Source: Alphaproteobacteria bacterium
GTDB lineage: Bacteria > Pseudomonadota > Alphaproteobacteria > Micavibrionales > UBA2020
Reading direction: 5' to 3'
Length of the DNA stretch: 22,422 bases
Assembly: GCA_029266795.1 (NCBI GenBank)
Contig: JAQSWE010000004.1
Span: 1-22,422 of the forward strand
A model generated the notes under the pieces. The model was given only the letters and a program-made list of their open reading frames with translations, was not told the origin of the DNA and did no database searches. The position numbers and the translations under genes are program-made. Within the stretch, counting starts at the first letter, position 1, and each line of letters begins with the position of its first letter. Below, piece after piece: positions 6,893 through 15,900 of this stretch.

Positions 6893-8383
6893 TTAAGGCG
6901 CGCGCCTGACCGCAGGCCGCCAGTTCTCGATCCGGTCGCGCAGTTCCTTGATCTGGTCGGAGCTCAGCTTGCCGGTGATGGAATTGCGGGCGATGCCGTA
7001 AGTGTCATAGCCGCCGCGCATGGCGACGGAAAACCAGAAATAGGCTTCGACGAGGCTTTTTTCCACGCCGTTGCCGTTCAGGTACAGCAATCCCAGATCG
7101 TATTGCGCGTTATTGTTGCCCTGCTCCGCCGCGCGCGTGTAATACATCGCGGCTTTCTCGAAGCTCTTCTCGTATCCGGCCGAGCCGGTGGCGTGATACT
7201 GGCCGATCACGTATTGCGCGCGGCTGACGCCCTGGTCGGCGGCTTTCTTGTACCATTCGGCGGCTTTCTTCACATCCGGCGCAACGCCGCGGCCTGCGTC
7301 ATAGGCGGTCGCAATGTAATACTGGCCTTCCGCATGGCCGCTTTCGGCCGCCTTCAGATACCACTGCGCGGCCATGCCGTTGTTCTGCTTCACGCCCTGC
7401 CCCTTGGCGTAGAGGCGGCCCATCTCGAATTGTGAATCCGCGTCGCCCTTTTCGGCGCGCTCCAGCACCTGCTTCGCTTTCGCTTCATATCCCTGCACGA
7501 ATTCGCGCAGTTTCACGAGGTCTTCGCGCGCGCCGGCCACGCCCTGCGCTGCCGCCTTCTTGTACCATTCACCGGCAAGCTCGTAATCCTGCTCCGCCGC
7601 CGTGCCGGTTTCATAGCGTTTCGCCAGCATATACTGCGCCTGCGGATGCCCCTGCTCCGCCGCGTTGCCGAGCCATTCGGTTGCGGCCTTCGGATCTTTC
7701 GTCGTGCCGACGCCGTTTTCATAGGCCATCGCGGTCTTGAACTGCGCCTCCGCGATGCCCTTTTCGCCCGCTTTTTTGTAATAACCAAAAGCCTTCGCGA
7801 TATCCTGCTTCACGCCCACGCCCATGGCGTAGTAATTCGCGGCGGCGAACTGTGCTTCGGCATTATCCTGCGCGGCTGCCTTTTCAAACCAGTACACGGC
7901 CTTCGCCTTGTCGGACGCGACACCGCGCCCCGCATCATAGAAAAGGCCCAGATTGTATTGCGCCGATTGCGACCCTTGCGTCGCCGCTTTCTCGTACAGC
8001 TCCGCCGCTTTCTTGTCGTCCTTCGCCACGCCCTGACCGAGATCGTAGAGAACGGCGAGGTTGTGCTGCGCGGCGGCAGAGCCCTGCGCCGCCGCCATTT
8101 CGTACCACATCGCTGCCTTGGTGAAATCTTCGGGCACGCCGTCGCCCATGTTGTAGCGCCGGCCCAGATCGAACTGCGCCTTCATGTCGCCTTCCTTGGC
8201 GATTTTATTCAGGTAGGCGAGCCGCTCGATCAGCTTTTTCTCGGCCTCGATGCGCTGCTCTTCTTTCTTGGCTTCCTGCTGTTCTTTCGTGAGCGGGCGC
8301 GGCTGTTTGGCTTCAACAGGCGCTGCGTGAAGCGAGGTGATCAGCGCGGCCAGCGCGACAGCAGACATCAGCTTTTTTATCAT
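6893..8383 (-). CDS. Secreted Sel1-repeat (SLR) protein
   Basis: 496 residues from ATG 8383, with GGAGGTGA as a near-perfect ribosome site. Residues 1-25 form a signal peptide ending PVEA, pointing to the periplasm or beyond. A charged Lys/Glu helix (about 30-60) follows. Then about eleven tandem 36-residue Sel1 units run from about 64 to 465, with the pattern AQ-x-LG-x-Y-x-G-x-GV-x-x-D-x-x-KA-x-x-Y-x-KAA. One unit near residues 284-314 (GVAGAREDLVKLREF onward) is degenerate and divides the array into six and four good repeats. Sel1 repeats form an alpha-solenoid that binds other proteins and has no enzymatic activity itself. Such secreted proteins often act in envelope signalling or polysaccharide-related complexes; the partner here is unknown. 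A sigma70-like promoter is at 8441-8469. Confidence 0.93.
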   Translation of the reverse strand: MIKKLMSAVALAALITSLHAAPVEAKQPRPLTKEQQEAKKEEQRIEAEKKLIERLAYLNKIAKEGDMKAQFDLGRRYNMGDGVPEDFTKAAMWYEMAAAQGSAAAQHNLAVLYDLGQGVAKDDKKAAELYEKAATQGSQSAQYNLGLFYDAGRGVASDKAKAVYWFEKAAAQDNAEAQFAAANYYAMGVGVKQDIAKAFGYYKKAGEKGIAEAQFKTAMAYENGVGTTKDPKAATEWLGNAAEQGHPQAQYMLAKRYETGTAAEQDYELAGEWYKKAAAQGVAGAREDLVKLREFVQGYEAKAKQVLERAEKGDADSQFEMGRLYAKGQGVKQNNGMAAQWYLKAAESGHAEGQYYIATAYDAGRGVAPDVKKAAEWYKKAADQGVSRAQYVIGQYHATGSAGYEKSFEKAAMYYTRAAEQGNNNAQYDLGLLYLNGNGVEKSLVEAYFWFSVAMRGGYDTYGIARNSITGKLSSDQIKELRDRIENWRPAVRRAP

Positions 8384-8440
8384 GGGTCACCTCCGCTTCA
8401 AGGGTATCGCGGAACGGTCGGAAACGGCAAGACGGATATG

Positions 8441-8469
8441 ATTTTAGGTGTTCCATAACCTTAATCCAA
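8441..8469 (-). promoter_or_regulatory. Sigma70-like promoter for the Sel1 gene
   Basis: On the minus strand: TTGGAT (8469-8464), 17 bases, then TAAAAT (8446-8441). The -10 matches five of six bases while the -35 is weak. The predicted start is near 8434, about 50 bases upstream of ATG 8383. Confidence 0.45.
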
Positions 8470-8475
8470 AATTGC

Positions 8476-8519
8476 AGAGGGCCGCGTGGCGGGGTTAAAC
8501 ATCCGTTCACGCGGCCTCT
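8476..8519 (-). terminator. Likely terminator after the 8547-9023 gene
   Basis: AGAGG-(G)-CCGCGTG (8476-8488) pairs with CACGCGGCCTCT (8508-8519): a 12-bp GC-rich stem with one bulged G and a 19-base loop. Read on the minus strand the stem is followed by TGCAATTTT, a short imperfect U-run. It lies 27 bases after the stop codon of the stress-type gene and just before the Sel1 promoter, which fits termination of the leftward transcript. Confidence 0.5.
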
Positions 8520-8546
8520 TCCGCTGTCTTGCCCGACTTGAGCCGC

Positions 8547-9023
8547 TTATTCGCGGATGCCGCGTAAGCTTGCATCGTTGCGCGAAAGGCCGGTCTTGAT
8601 GCCGCCTTTCAATTTGGGTGCGCCGCGCTCTTTGGCGTCGCCGTAATTCTCGTCAGGCATTTTACGGCCTTCCTGCGCGCGGGGCGCGCCGCGGCGGGTG
8701 CGGCTGCCGCCCTCGTCCCATTCGCGTGCGCTGGCACCGGCATCGCCTTTGCCCGAGCCGTAGGTCTTGTCGGTATCGACGCCTTTTTTCGACACAGTGT
8801 CCGCCTTGCCTTTGCCGGCCAGCGTATCATCCGCATAGCCCGAGGTTTGGGCGCGGTCGCGTGCGTCGCGCTTGTCGCGCGTAGTGCCGCGGGGGTTCTG
8901 GCCGCCTTCATCGCGCGCCTTGGACACGCGGCGACCGGTATCGGCGATCACCTCGGGTCGGGATTTGGTGTTTTTCTTGGGGGTAGATTTTGCAATCGCG
9001 CCTTTGTCTGTTTGCTTTTTCAT
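8547..9023 (-). CDS. Hydrophilic, probably disordered stress-type protein
   Basis: 158 residues from ATG 9023 (MKKQTDKGAIAKSTPKK), with AAGGAAAA upstream. An in-frame extension to 9161 would run back into the exoD coding region and is rejected. The protein is dominated by Lys, Arg, Asp, Gly and Ser with almost no hydrophobic residues, as in disordered, hydration-type stress proteins. Short motifs such as ARDEGGQNPRG and AREWDEGGSRTRRG repeat loosely. A sigma-EcfG promoter with exact consensus (GGAAC-N16-CGTT) lies 40-64 bases upstream, which independently points to the general stress response. The biochemical role is unknown; nucleic-acid binding or desiccation protection are guesses from composition. 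Confidence 0.75.
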   Translation of the reverse strand: MKKQTDKGAIAKSTPKKNTKSRPEVIADTGRRVSKARDEGGQNPRGTTRDKRDARDRAQTSGYADDTLAGKGKADTVSKKGVDTDKTYGSGKGDAGASAREWDEGGSRTRRGAPRAQEGRKMPDENYGDAKERGAPKLKGGIKTGLSRNDASLRGIRE

Positions 9024-9062
9024 GGTGTTTTCCTTTTCAAAGAGAGGGAGTGCTGGCAGACC

Positions 9063-9087
9063 AACGGGCGGAGACGTTGCCAGTTCC
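9063..9087 (-). promoter_or_regulatory. Sigma-EcfG (general stress) promoter
   Basis: On the minus strand: GGAAC (9087-9083), 16 bases, then CGTT (9066-9063). This is the exact consensus of alphaproteobacterial EcfG-type sigma factors. It lies between the exoD stop (9103) and ATG 9023, predicting a 5' UTR of about 35 bases. Its upstream edge overlaps a perfect 12-bp palindrome CCGTTATAACGG (9086-9097), which may be a further binding site. Confidence 0.75.
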
Positions 9088-9102
9088 GTTATAACGGCTG
9101 CG

Positions 9103-9705
9103 TTACAAAAGCACCGCAAATGCCGTGATGGCACCGGCAATGATAAGCAGCGAAACGCCAACGACCGAGAGCAGCCCGTCCCGCGCCGTAAACCCCAGCG
9201 CGAGCAGGAAAATGGGCGCGACCAGCAGGTCGGGCAGGAAGGGGATCATGCCGATCACCATCACCAGCAGGGACTGGATAATGATCAAAACCGCAGCAAT
9301 TTTCTGAAACGCCGGCCCTGTAAAAATAGCGGCGCGGCGCTGTGTAAAGCTGTCGACTTTCTTGATCGCCGGCCCCGCCTTCTTGACCGCACCATCAAAT
9401 TTCTTTGCGCTGACCGACATCTTTTCCATGCGTTTGGGAATCCACGGCGCATGGCGGCCCGCGATAATCTGCGCGGCGATCAGGATCATGAAGGCAGCGC
9501 CGATATCCGGCACGCCGGGAATAGCACCAGTCGGGAGCATGATAAAAATGCAGGGCACGAGCAGCAAAGGTCCAAAACCGCGGTCTTGCAGCGCGAGCAG
9601 GATATCGCCGAGACGCAGCCGTGTGCCCGACTTCGCGCCGCGCAACTGCTGCACGACGCCCATCAGGCTTGATTTTTTCTTGGTGGAACTCGCCGCGCGT
9701 GTCAT
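9103..9705 (-). CDS. exoD: Exopolysaccharide synthesis ExoD-family membrane protein
   Basis: 200 residues from ATG 9705, with AGGA seven bases upstream. After a basic N-terminus comes LRLGDILLALQDRGFGPLLL (31-50), the conserved ExoD block, continuing through IFIMLPTGAIPGVPDIG. Three or four hydrophobic segments (roughly 45-60, 67-85, 135-160, 165-198) indicate an inner-membrane protein. ExoD was named for its influence on exopolysaccharide production and alkaline tolerance in rhizobia; the molecular activity remains unknown. A Lys-rich loop (about 92-118) separates the hydrophobic halves. The gene follows the DUF3309 gene after nine bases and so is probably co-transcribed from the EcfG-like promoter at 9910-9935. 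Confidence 0.88.
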   Translation of the reverse strand: MTRAASSTKKKSSLMGVVQQLRGAKSGTRLRLGDILLALQDRGFGPLLLVPCIFIMLPTGAIPGVPDIGAAFMILIAAQIIAGRHAPWIPKRMEKMSVSAKKFDGAVKKAGPAIKKVDSFTQRRAAIFTGPAFQKIAAVLIIIQSLLVMVIGMIPFLPDLLVAPIFLLALGFTARDGLLSVVGVSLLIIAGAITAFAVLL

Positions 9706-9714
9706 GGCGCAGTC

Positions 9715-9873
9715 CTAGATATGTCCGCTAAGCATCAAAACGATGACGACGACAAGGGCAATGCCCAGACCGCCGCTCGGGTAAATGCCCCAGCTTTTGC
9801 TGTGCGGCCATGCGGGCAGCGCGCCGATCAGAAGAACGATTAATAAAAGAAGAAGAATGGAAGAAGTGCCCAT
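9715..9873 (-). CDS. DUF3309 small membrane protein
   Basis: 52 residues from ATG 9873 to TAG at 9715. The sequence has a Leu-rich first membrane helix (ILLLLLIVLLIGALP, 6-20), then the hallmark AWPHSKSWGIYPSGGLG (21-37), then a second helix (IALVVVIVLML). The IGALP-WPHS-WGY-PSGGLG pattern is diagnostic of the DUF3309 family, whose members are about 50 residues long with two membrane spans. The function is unknown. The GATTTTTAATC stretch before the start carries AAGGGA about a dozen bases upstream as ribosome site. It lies nine bases ahead of exoD, behind an EcfG-like promoter, so a role in the envelope under stress is plausible but inferred. Confidence 0.88.
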   Translation of the reverse strand: MGTSSILLLLLIVLLIGALPAWPHSKSWGIYPSGGLGIALVVVIVLMLSGHI

Positions 9874-9909
9874 GATTAAAAATCCCTTTGCCGGTTAACG
9901 CCAAGTGCC

Positions 9910-9935
9910 AACCTGCGGGGGATGTTTATGGTTCC
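9910..9935 (-). promoter_or_regulatory. Sigma-EcfG-like promoter for DUF3309-exoD
   Basis: On the minus strand: GGAAC (9935-9931), 17 bases, then GGTT (9913-9910). The -35 is exact, the -10 has one mismatch from CGTT, and the spacing is within the accepted range. It lies in the 69-base gap between the kinase stop codon (9943) and the DUF3309 start (9873). The resemblance to the exact copies at 9063 and 16474 raises its credibility. Confidence 0.5.
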
Positions 9936-9942
9936 TTGACGG

Positions 9943-11538
9943 TCACTTCTGGCTCTGGATATCGCGCAAAAGCGCCGAAAACTCCTGAAAACTGATGGGC
10001 TTGACGACATGGTGGTCGAAACCGGCGTCGAAGGCCTGTTTCTTGTCGCTTTCCTGCCCCCAGCCGGTCTGGGCGATGAAAACGGTGTTCTTGAATTCTG
10101 GCAGCGCCTTCAGCTGCTGGCACACTTCATAGCCGGTCAGGCCCGGCAGGCCGATATCCAGCAGCATGATGTCGGGATGGATTTCTTTCGCAAGCGCGAC
10201 TGCCGCAAGACCGTCATGGGCGATGGTCACCTTGTGGCCGATCATTTCCAGCATTACGCCCGTCGTCTGGGCGGAGGGGATATTGTCGTCAACGACGAGG
10301 AAGTTCAGCGGCGCCGCAGATACGCCATCCTGCTTTTCTTCCTGCGCCACATCGGCGGGCTTCTGGTCGGACAGCGGCAGCGAAATGGTGAAGGTGCTGC
10401 CTTTGTCGAGGCCGTCGCTGGCAGCCTTCAGCGTGCCGCCATGCAGTGCGACGAGCTGCTTCACGAGCGCAAGCCCGATGCCGAGCCCGCCTTGCGATTG
10501 CGTCGTCTTCTGGTCGACTTGCGTGAACAGGTCGAAAATACGCGGCAGCATTTCTTCGGTAATACCGATGCCGTTGTCGGTCACGGCGATGGCGACGCCG
10601 TTATTCTCCGCGGTTGCGGACAGGCGAATCTGCCCGCCCTCCGGCGTGTATTTCGCGGCGTTGTTCAGCAGGTTGCTGATGATCTGCGAGATGCGGATGG
10701 GGTCGGCATTCAGCCACAGCGCGTCCTTGGGGACGTCGAGCGTCAGCGTATGGCGGCCGGCGTCGATCAGCGGGCGGCTGACCTCGACCGCAGAATCGAT
10801 GGCCGACTGCACGCTGATGAGGCCGCGGCGCAGCGCGATCTTGCCCTGGCTGATGCGGCTGACATCCAGAAGGTCGTCGATGAGCCGCACGAGGTGCGAC
10901 AGCTGCCGGTCCATCATGTCGCGCACATTCGTCGACATCGCCTCGTCTTTGCTCATGCGCAAAATCTGCAGCCCGTTGCGGATGGGGGCCAGCGGGTTGC
11001 GCAGTTCATGCGCCAAGGTCGCGAGGAATTCATCCTTGCGGCGGTCGGCCTCGCGCAGCTGGTCGCCGTATTTGCGGCTTTCGGCCAGCAGGCGCTGGTT
11101 TTCGCTGGCGGATACCGCCAGCTCGTCGCGCTGGCTCTGCAATTCCTGCTGCTGGCGATAGAGGTCGAAAAACACGCTTGTTTTCGATCGCAGCACATCG
11201 GGCTCGATGGGTTTGTAGATGAAATCCACCGCGCCCGCTTCATAGCCGCGGAAACGCCGCTGGCGGTCATGCGCGCCGGCGGTCAGAAAGATGATGGGAA
11301 TGCGGCCGGTGCGCGCCGTGCCGCGCATCATCTCCGCCAGCTCGAACCCGTCCATGCCGGGCATCTGCACGTCCAGCAGCGCAAGCGCCACGTCGTATTG
11401 CAGCAGCAGCTCCAGCGCCTCGGTGCCGGAGCGCGCCTTCAGCAGCACAAGGCCGTCGCGGCGCAGGAGCCCTTCCAGCGAGAGAAGATTTTCTGCGAGG
11501 TCGTCGACAAGCAGGAAATGTACAGGCGTCTTCGGCAT
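9943..11538 (-). CDS. Hybrid histidine kinase, REC-HisKA-HATPase-REC
   Basis: 531 residues from ATG 11538, one base after the CheB stop, so translation is probably coupled. Domains: receiver 1 (about 6-125) with phospho-acceptor Asp56 in LLDVQMPGMDG; a helical linker (125-170); HisKA with His177 in LATLAHELRNPLAP; HATPase with the N-box SNLLNNAAKYT (Asn293), VTDNGIGI and GGLGIGLAL; receiver 2 (about 412-530) with Asp461 in LLDIGLPGLTG. There is no membrane segment or sensory domain, so it should be cytosolic and take its input through receiver 1, most likely phosphate from another kinase such as the operon's first gene. No DNA-binding output domain is present; output must pass on by phosphotransfer or protein contact. 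It is the last gene of the operon. Confidence 0.93.
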   Translation of the reverse strand: MPKTPVHFLLVDDLAENLLSLEGLLRRDGLVLLKARSGTEALELLLQYDVALALLDVQMPGMDGFELAEMMRGTARTGRIPIIFLTAGAHDRQRRFRGYEAGAVDFIYKPIEPDVLRSKTSVFFDLYRQQQELQSQRDELAVSASENQRLLAESRKYGDQLREADRRKDEFLATLAHELRNPLAPIRNGLQILRMSKDEAMSTNVRDMMDRQLSHLVRLIDDLLDVSRISQGKIALRRGLISVQSAIDSAVEVSRPLIDAGRHTLTLDVPKDALWLNADPIRISQIISNLLNNAAKYTPEGGQIRLSATAENNGVAIAVTDNGIGITEEMLPRIFDLFTQVDQKTTQSQGGLGIGLALVKQLVALHGGTLKAASDGLDKGSTFTISLPLSDQKPADVAQEEKQDGVSAAPLNFLVVDDNIPSAQTTGVMLEMIGHKVTIAHDGLAAVALAKEIHPDIMLLDIGLPGLTGYEVCQQLKALPEFKNTVFIAQTGWGQESDKKQAFDAGFDHHVVKPISFQEFSALLRDIQSQK

Positions 11539-11539
11539 A

Positions 11540-12118
11540 TTACGTCCCCGCTTTTTTAAGATATGCCGCGATGTCTTCGAGGCTCAACACTTGAGCCTCC
11601 GGACATGCCGCCGCCGCCGCTTGCGGCATCGCGGTTGCGAAGGCAAGATCAGGGCGCTGGACCAGCCCCTGCCCGCCCGCATCGATGATCGCGCGCAGGC
11701 CCTTGCTGCCGTCGCTGTTGCCGCCGGTCAGCACGACGCCGATCAGCCCCGGACCATAGGCATCAGCGGCTGTTTCGAACAAGACGTCGATCGAGGGGCG
11801 CGAAAACATCACGGCCTCGTCGTTCGACAGGGAAATTTCATGCGTCGGTTCCACCTGAAGATGGTAGTCGGGCGGCGCAAGGTATGCAACCCCGGGTCGT
11901 ATGCTGTCCTTGTCCTCGGCCTCGCAGATGCGGATCTGCGATTTCGCCTGCAGCAGATCGACCATCATGTTGTTGCGGTCGGGCGGCACATGCACGACGA
12001 CGAGCACGGGAACCCTATATGCCGCCGGCAGCTCGGGCAATATGACGGACAAGGCCCCCAGCGCCCCCGCCGAAGCGCCGATCACGATAGCTGCGGGTTT
12101 GGTTGCTGCATCTGCCAC
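11540..12118 (-). CDS. CheB-type protein-glutamate methylesterase domain, no receiver
   Basis: 192 residues from GTG 12118, overlapping the CheR stop by one base (TAGTG). Only the catalytic domain of CheB is present: IGASAGA carries the nucleophile Ser16, VVVHVPPD carries His43, and LTGGNSDGSKG carries Asp136, together the Ser-His-Asp triad. The usual N-terminal receiver that gates chemotaxis CheB is absent, so activity cannot be switched by phosphorylation of the same chain. In chemotaxis CheB removes methyl groups from receptor glutamates. Here no receptor, CheA or CheW lies nearby, so the substrate may be the hybrid kinase itself. GGNSDG in place of the usual GMGxDG around Asp136 is a small departure seen in stand-alone CheB-like proteins. 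Confidence 0.9.
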   Translation of the reverse strand: MADAATKPAAIVIGASAGALGALSVILPELPAAYRVPVLVVVHVPPDRNNMMVDLLQAKSQIRICEAEDKDSIRPGVAYLAPPDYHLQVEPTHEISLSNDEAVMFSRPSIDVLFETAADAYGPGLIGVVLTGGNSDGSKGLRAIIDAGGQGLVQRPDLAFATAMPQAAAAACPEAQVLSLEDIAAYLKKAGT

Positions 12119-12957
12119 TATGCACCTAATTTCTGGTAAAGGCGCTCGTCGCGCGAAAAATCGGCGAAAGCGTCCGAGTGTTTGGAGAAGCGCAGGCTTT
12201 CCTTCGACCCCAGGCCGAGGAAGCCCTTCCGGCCCAGTGAATCGCGGAACAGCCCGATGGCACGGTCTTGCAAATCACGGTCGAAATAGATCAGCACGTT
12301 GCGGCAGGAAATCAGGTGCATCTCGCCGAATACGGCATCGGTCACAAGGCTGTGGTCGGAAAACAGCACGCGGCTGCGCAGGGTTTTGTCGAACTGCGCC
12401 CCGCCATAATCGGCGGTGTAGTAATCCGACAGCGACGACTTGCCGCCCGACAGGCGGTGGTTCTGGGTGAATTGCTGGATGCGGTCGGTGCTGAAAATGC
12501 CGGCTTCGGCCTTGCGCAGCGCCTCGGGGTTGATGTCGGTTGCGTAGATCATCGCCTTTTCCTCCAGCCCCTCCTCCCGCAGCAGGATGGCCAGCGAATA
12601 GACTTCCTCGCCGCTGGAGCATCCGGCGACCCAGATTTTCAGGGACGGATAGGTGCGCAGATGCGGGACGACCTTTTCACGGATCGCCTTGAAATAGCTA
12701 GGATCGCGGAACATCTCGCTGACCTGCACGGTCAGGAAACCGAGCAACTCGCGCAAGATGGCAGGATCGTGCAGCGCCTTGTCCTGCAACTGCGAAAAGG
12801 TCGCGCAGCGGAAATGGTCGCGCGCCTGCACCAGCCGGCGCTTGATCGACGCGATGGCGTAATTGCGGAAGTCATAGTGATACTTGCGGAAGATCGCCTC
12901 CAGCAGCAACCGGATTTCTATATCGTCAGTCTTTGCTACAGGCAGGTCGTCGGTCAT
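12118..12957 (-). CDS. CheR-type protein-glutamate methyltransferase
   Basis: The start is placed at ATG 12957 (MTDDLPVAKTDD, 279 residues), because it forms a classic ATGA overlap with the stop of the upstream kinase. A GTG at 12969 would add four residues. An N-terminal helical domain (1-80) precedes TVQVSEMFRDPSYF (76-89), the CheR motif ahead of the methyltransferase fold. SAM-binding features are AGCSSGEEVYSLA (111-123) and ATDI (139-142), with LISCRNVLIYF near the end of the fold. The enzyme would methylate glutamate side chains using S-adenosylmethionine. It is single-domain, without the C-terminal TPR or pentapeptide-tethering features seen in some CheR proteins. Paired with CheB next door it makes a reversible methylation unit. 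Confidence 0.93.
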   Translation of the reverse strand: MTDDLPVAKTDDIEIRLLLEAIFRKYHYDFRNYAIASIKRRLVQARDHFRCATFSQLQDKALHDPAILRELLGFLTVQVSEMFRDPSYFKAIREKVVPHLRTYPSLKIWVAGCSSGEEVYSLAILLREEGLEEKAMIYATDINPEALRKAEAGIFSTDRIQQFTQNHRLSGGKSSLSDYYTADYGGAQFDKTLRSRVLFSDHSLVTDAVFGEMHLISCRNVLIYFDRDLQDRAIGLFRDSLGRKGFLGLGSKESLRFSKHSDAFADFSRDERLYQKLGA

Positions 12958-15900
12958 CTCGGCATCCACACCCGCGCCAGCGACAGCAGTTTTTCAACGT
13001 CGAGCGGTTTCGCCATGTAATCGTTCGCGCCCGCATCAAGGCATTTTTCCTGGTCGTCCTTCATCGCCTTCGCGGTCAGCATGATGATGGGAAGCTTTTT
13101 CCATTCAGATTTCTTGCGGATTTCACGCGTGGCGGTCAGCCCGTCCATTTCCGGCATCATGACGTCCATCAGCACGAGGTCGATTTTCGCGGCGGCGTCG
13201 CCTTGCGCCTTCTCGAGCGCCACCAGCGCCTCCTTGCCGTTGCGGGCGATCTGGATGATGGCACCGCGGGGCTCGAAGATATTGGTGACGGCATAGACGT
13301 TGCGGATGTCGTCCTCGACGACGAGAATGCGGCGGCCCTCCAGCACGGCGTCGCGGTTGCGCGCCTGCTGCAGCATCTTCTGCTTCTCCGCCGGCAGTTC
13401 CGATACAACTTGGTGCAGGAACAAGGTCACTTCGTCCAGCAGCCGCTCGGGCGATTTCGCGCCTTTGATGATGATGGAATGCGAATATTTGCGCAGGCGC
13501 TGTTCTTCCTCCGACGACAGGTCGCGGCCCGTATAGACGATCACGGGCGGGAAGGAATAGGCATCTTCGCGGCTGATGGTTTCAAGCAGCTGGTATCCGC
13601 TGGCATCCGGCAGCGACAGGTCGAGCACCATGCAGTCGAAGGTCGAGGCTTTCAAAAGCTCGAGGCATTCGGCGGCGCTGCGCACGCCCACGGTTTCCAC
13701 CGCCTGGGAATTCAGCAGTTTACCCACCGCATCCAGCTGCACGGCGTCGTCTTCCACGATCAGCACGCGGCGCATATGCGTCGAGAAACGTTCCTCGAAG
13801 CCCTTGATGACGTCGGAGAGCTCTTCACGCTTGACCGGCTTCAGCATATAGCCGACAGCGCCCAGCGACAGCGCGGTCTGCGCGTAGTCGGAGCCGGAGA
13901 CGACATGCACGGGAATATGCCGCGTGCGCGCATCCTGCTTCAGGCGGTCGAGCACGGAAAGGCCCGAGTTGTCGGGCAGGCCGACATCGAGGATCACCGC
14001 GCTCGGCAGGTAACGCTTGGCCAGCTGCAGCGCCTCCGCCGCCGTATGGGCGACAAGGCACTGGAAGTTCAGCTCATGCGACAGGTCGAGCAGGATTTTC
14101 GCGAAAGACGCGTCATCCTCGATCACCAACAGCAGGCGGTTTTTGGGATTCAGTTCCTCGCGGTCGTCAATGATCTGGCCTTCGCCATAGGCGCGCGCAA
14201 CCGGCCGCGCGGCAGGCATGGAGTAATCGCCGGCGACAGAGTCCGATGCTTGCGTCGTCAGCGGCTGCGCCTTGGGCGCAAGGCCGGAATCATAAATCTC
14301 GGGCAGCATGACGCTGAAGGTGCTGCCTTCGCCCACCGTGCTCGCCAGATGGATGCTGCCGCCCAGCAGTTTCGTGAGCTGGCGGGAGATCGAGAGACCA
14401 AGGCCCGTGCCGCCGTATTTGCGGCTGATGGCGCTGTCCGCCTGACGGAAGGCTTCGAACACCTGCTGCTGCTGTTCTTCCGAAATGCCGATGCCAGTAT
14501 CGGTGACGGAGAATGCCACGCGTCCGTTATCCGCGCGGCTGAGCGACAGCACGACCCTGCCTTTTTCGGTGAACTTGATCGCATTGGAGAGCAGGTTTTT
14601 CAATACCTGCTCCAGACGCTGGCGGTCGCTCACGATCACGGCGGGGCAGCCCGGATCGATGCGGGTTTCAAAGCTCAGCTGTTTTTGCTGCGCGAGCGGC
14701 TGGAACATGCGCACCAAATCGTCGAACATGCGGCTGACGGTCATCTGTTCGGGGCGTATCTCCATATGCCCCGCCTCGATCTTGGAGAGATCAAGGATGT
14801 CGTTGATGAGGGTCAGCAGGTCGTTGCCGGAAGACTGTATGGTCAGCGCGTATTTCACCTGCTCTTCAGTCAGGTTGCCGTTGGGGTTATCGGCCAGCAG
14901 CTTCGCCAGGATCAGCGACGAGTTCAGCGGCGTGCGCAACTCGTGAGACATGTTGGCGAGGAAGTCGGATTTGTAGCGGCTCGCCTGCTCCAGCTCCTGC
15001 GCCTTGGTTTGCACGATGGTTTTCGCACGGGCGAGGTCGTCGCGCTGCGTTTCCAGCAGCGCGGTCTGTTCTTCCAGCTGGCTGTTGGTCTGCTCCAGCT
15101 CCGCCTGCTGCTGCTCGAGGCGCGACTGGGATTCGCGCAAGGAACGCCCCTGCTCCTCCAGCTCCTCGTTCGACACGCGTAGTTCTTCGCTCTGCGCCTG
15201 CAATTCCTCGCCCTGGCGCTGCGTTTCTTCCAGCAGGTTCTGCAGGTGCGCGCGGTAGTTGGCGGCGCGGATGGCGACGGCGATTGGCTCGGAAATGCGC
15301 TCCAGCAGTTCCTTCACCGCTTCGTCGAATTCATCCATGATGCCAAGCTCGAACACCGCTTCGACCATCATATCGGATGCGGCGGGTGCGATCACCAGAT
15401 GGCGCGGGTCGCCATGGCCGAGCGCGGAGCCGAGGCTCAAATATCCGTCCGGAATGTCGCGCACAAGGAACACGCGGCGGTCTTTCGCCGCCTGCCCCAG
15501 CAGGCTTTCGCCCGGCTCGAACGCCAGCGGCGTCTGGCTGGTGGCCGGCAGGCCATAGGTCGCGACGCGCTTGAAATTCACGCCGTCCTTGGCAAAAAAC
15601 GCGCCCACCTGCGCGCCGAAATATTCGGTGCAGAATCTGAGAATATTTTCGCCAAGATTCTCGACGCGCAGCTGCCCCGCCATCGCGGTTTGCAGGCCAA
15701 GCTCGCCCGCCTGCAGCCATTCGGCTCGGCGGCGCGCGGCGGCGGAGCGGGACATCATTGCGGCCACGATCAGCGCCAGCAACGCGCCAAACCCGACGCT
15801 CAGGAACCCGCTCGTCTGCGCCACGGCGTATGAAGCCTGCCGTTCTTCTATTTGCGCCCTGCGGAAGTCGCGCACGCGGGCCTGCATCTTGTCGACCGTC

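Noticed and set aside
7646..8458. A 270-codon open frame on the plus strand
   Set aside because: It is antisense to the Sel1 repeats; its apparent internal repetition simply mirrors them.
10009..11559. A 516-codon open frame on the plus strand
   Set aside because: It is antisense to the REC-HK-REC gene, shows no recognisable domain, and has the composition of a mirror frame.
12933..15182. A 749-codon open frame on the plus strand
   Set aside because: It is antisense to the receiver and kinase domains of the large hybrid kinase, whose motifs are unmistakable. It begins without a ribosome site, and its protein is His/Arg/Gln-rich in the manner of GC-driven shadow frames.
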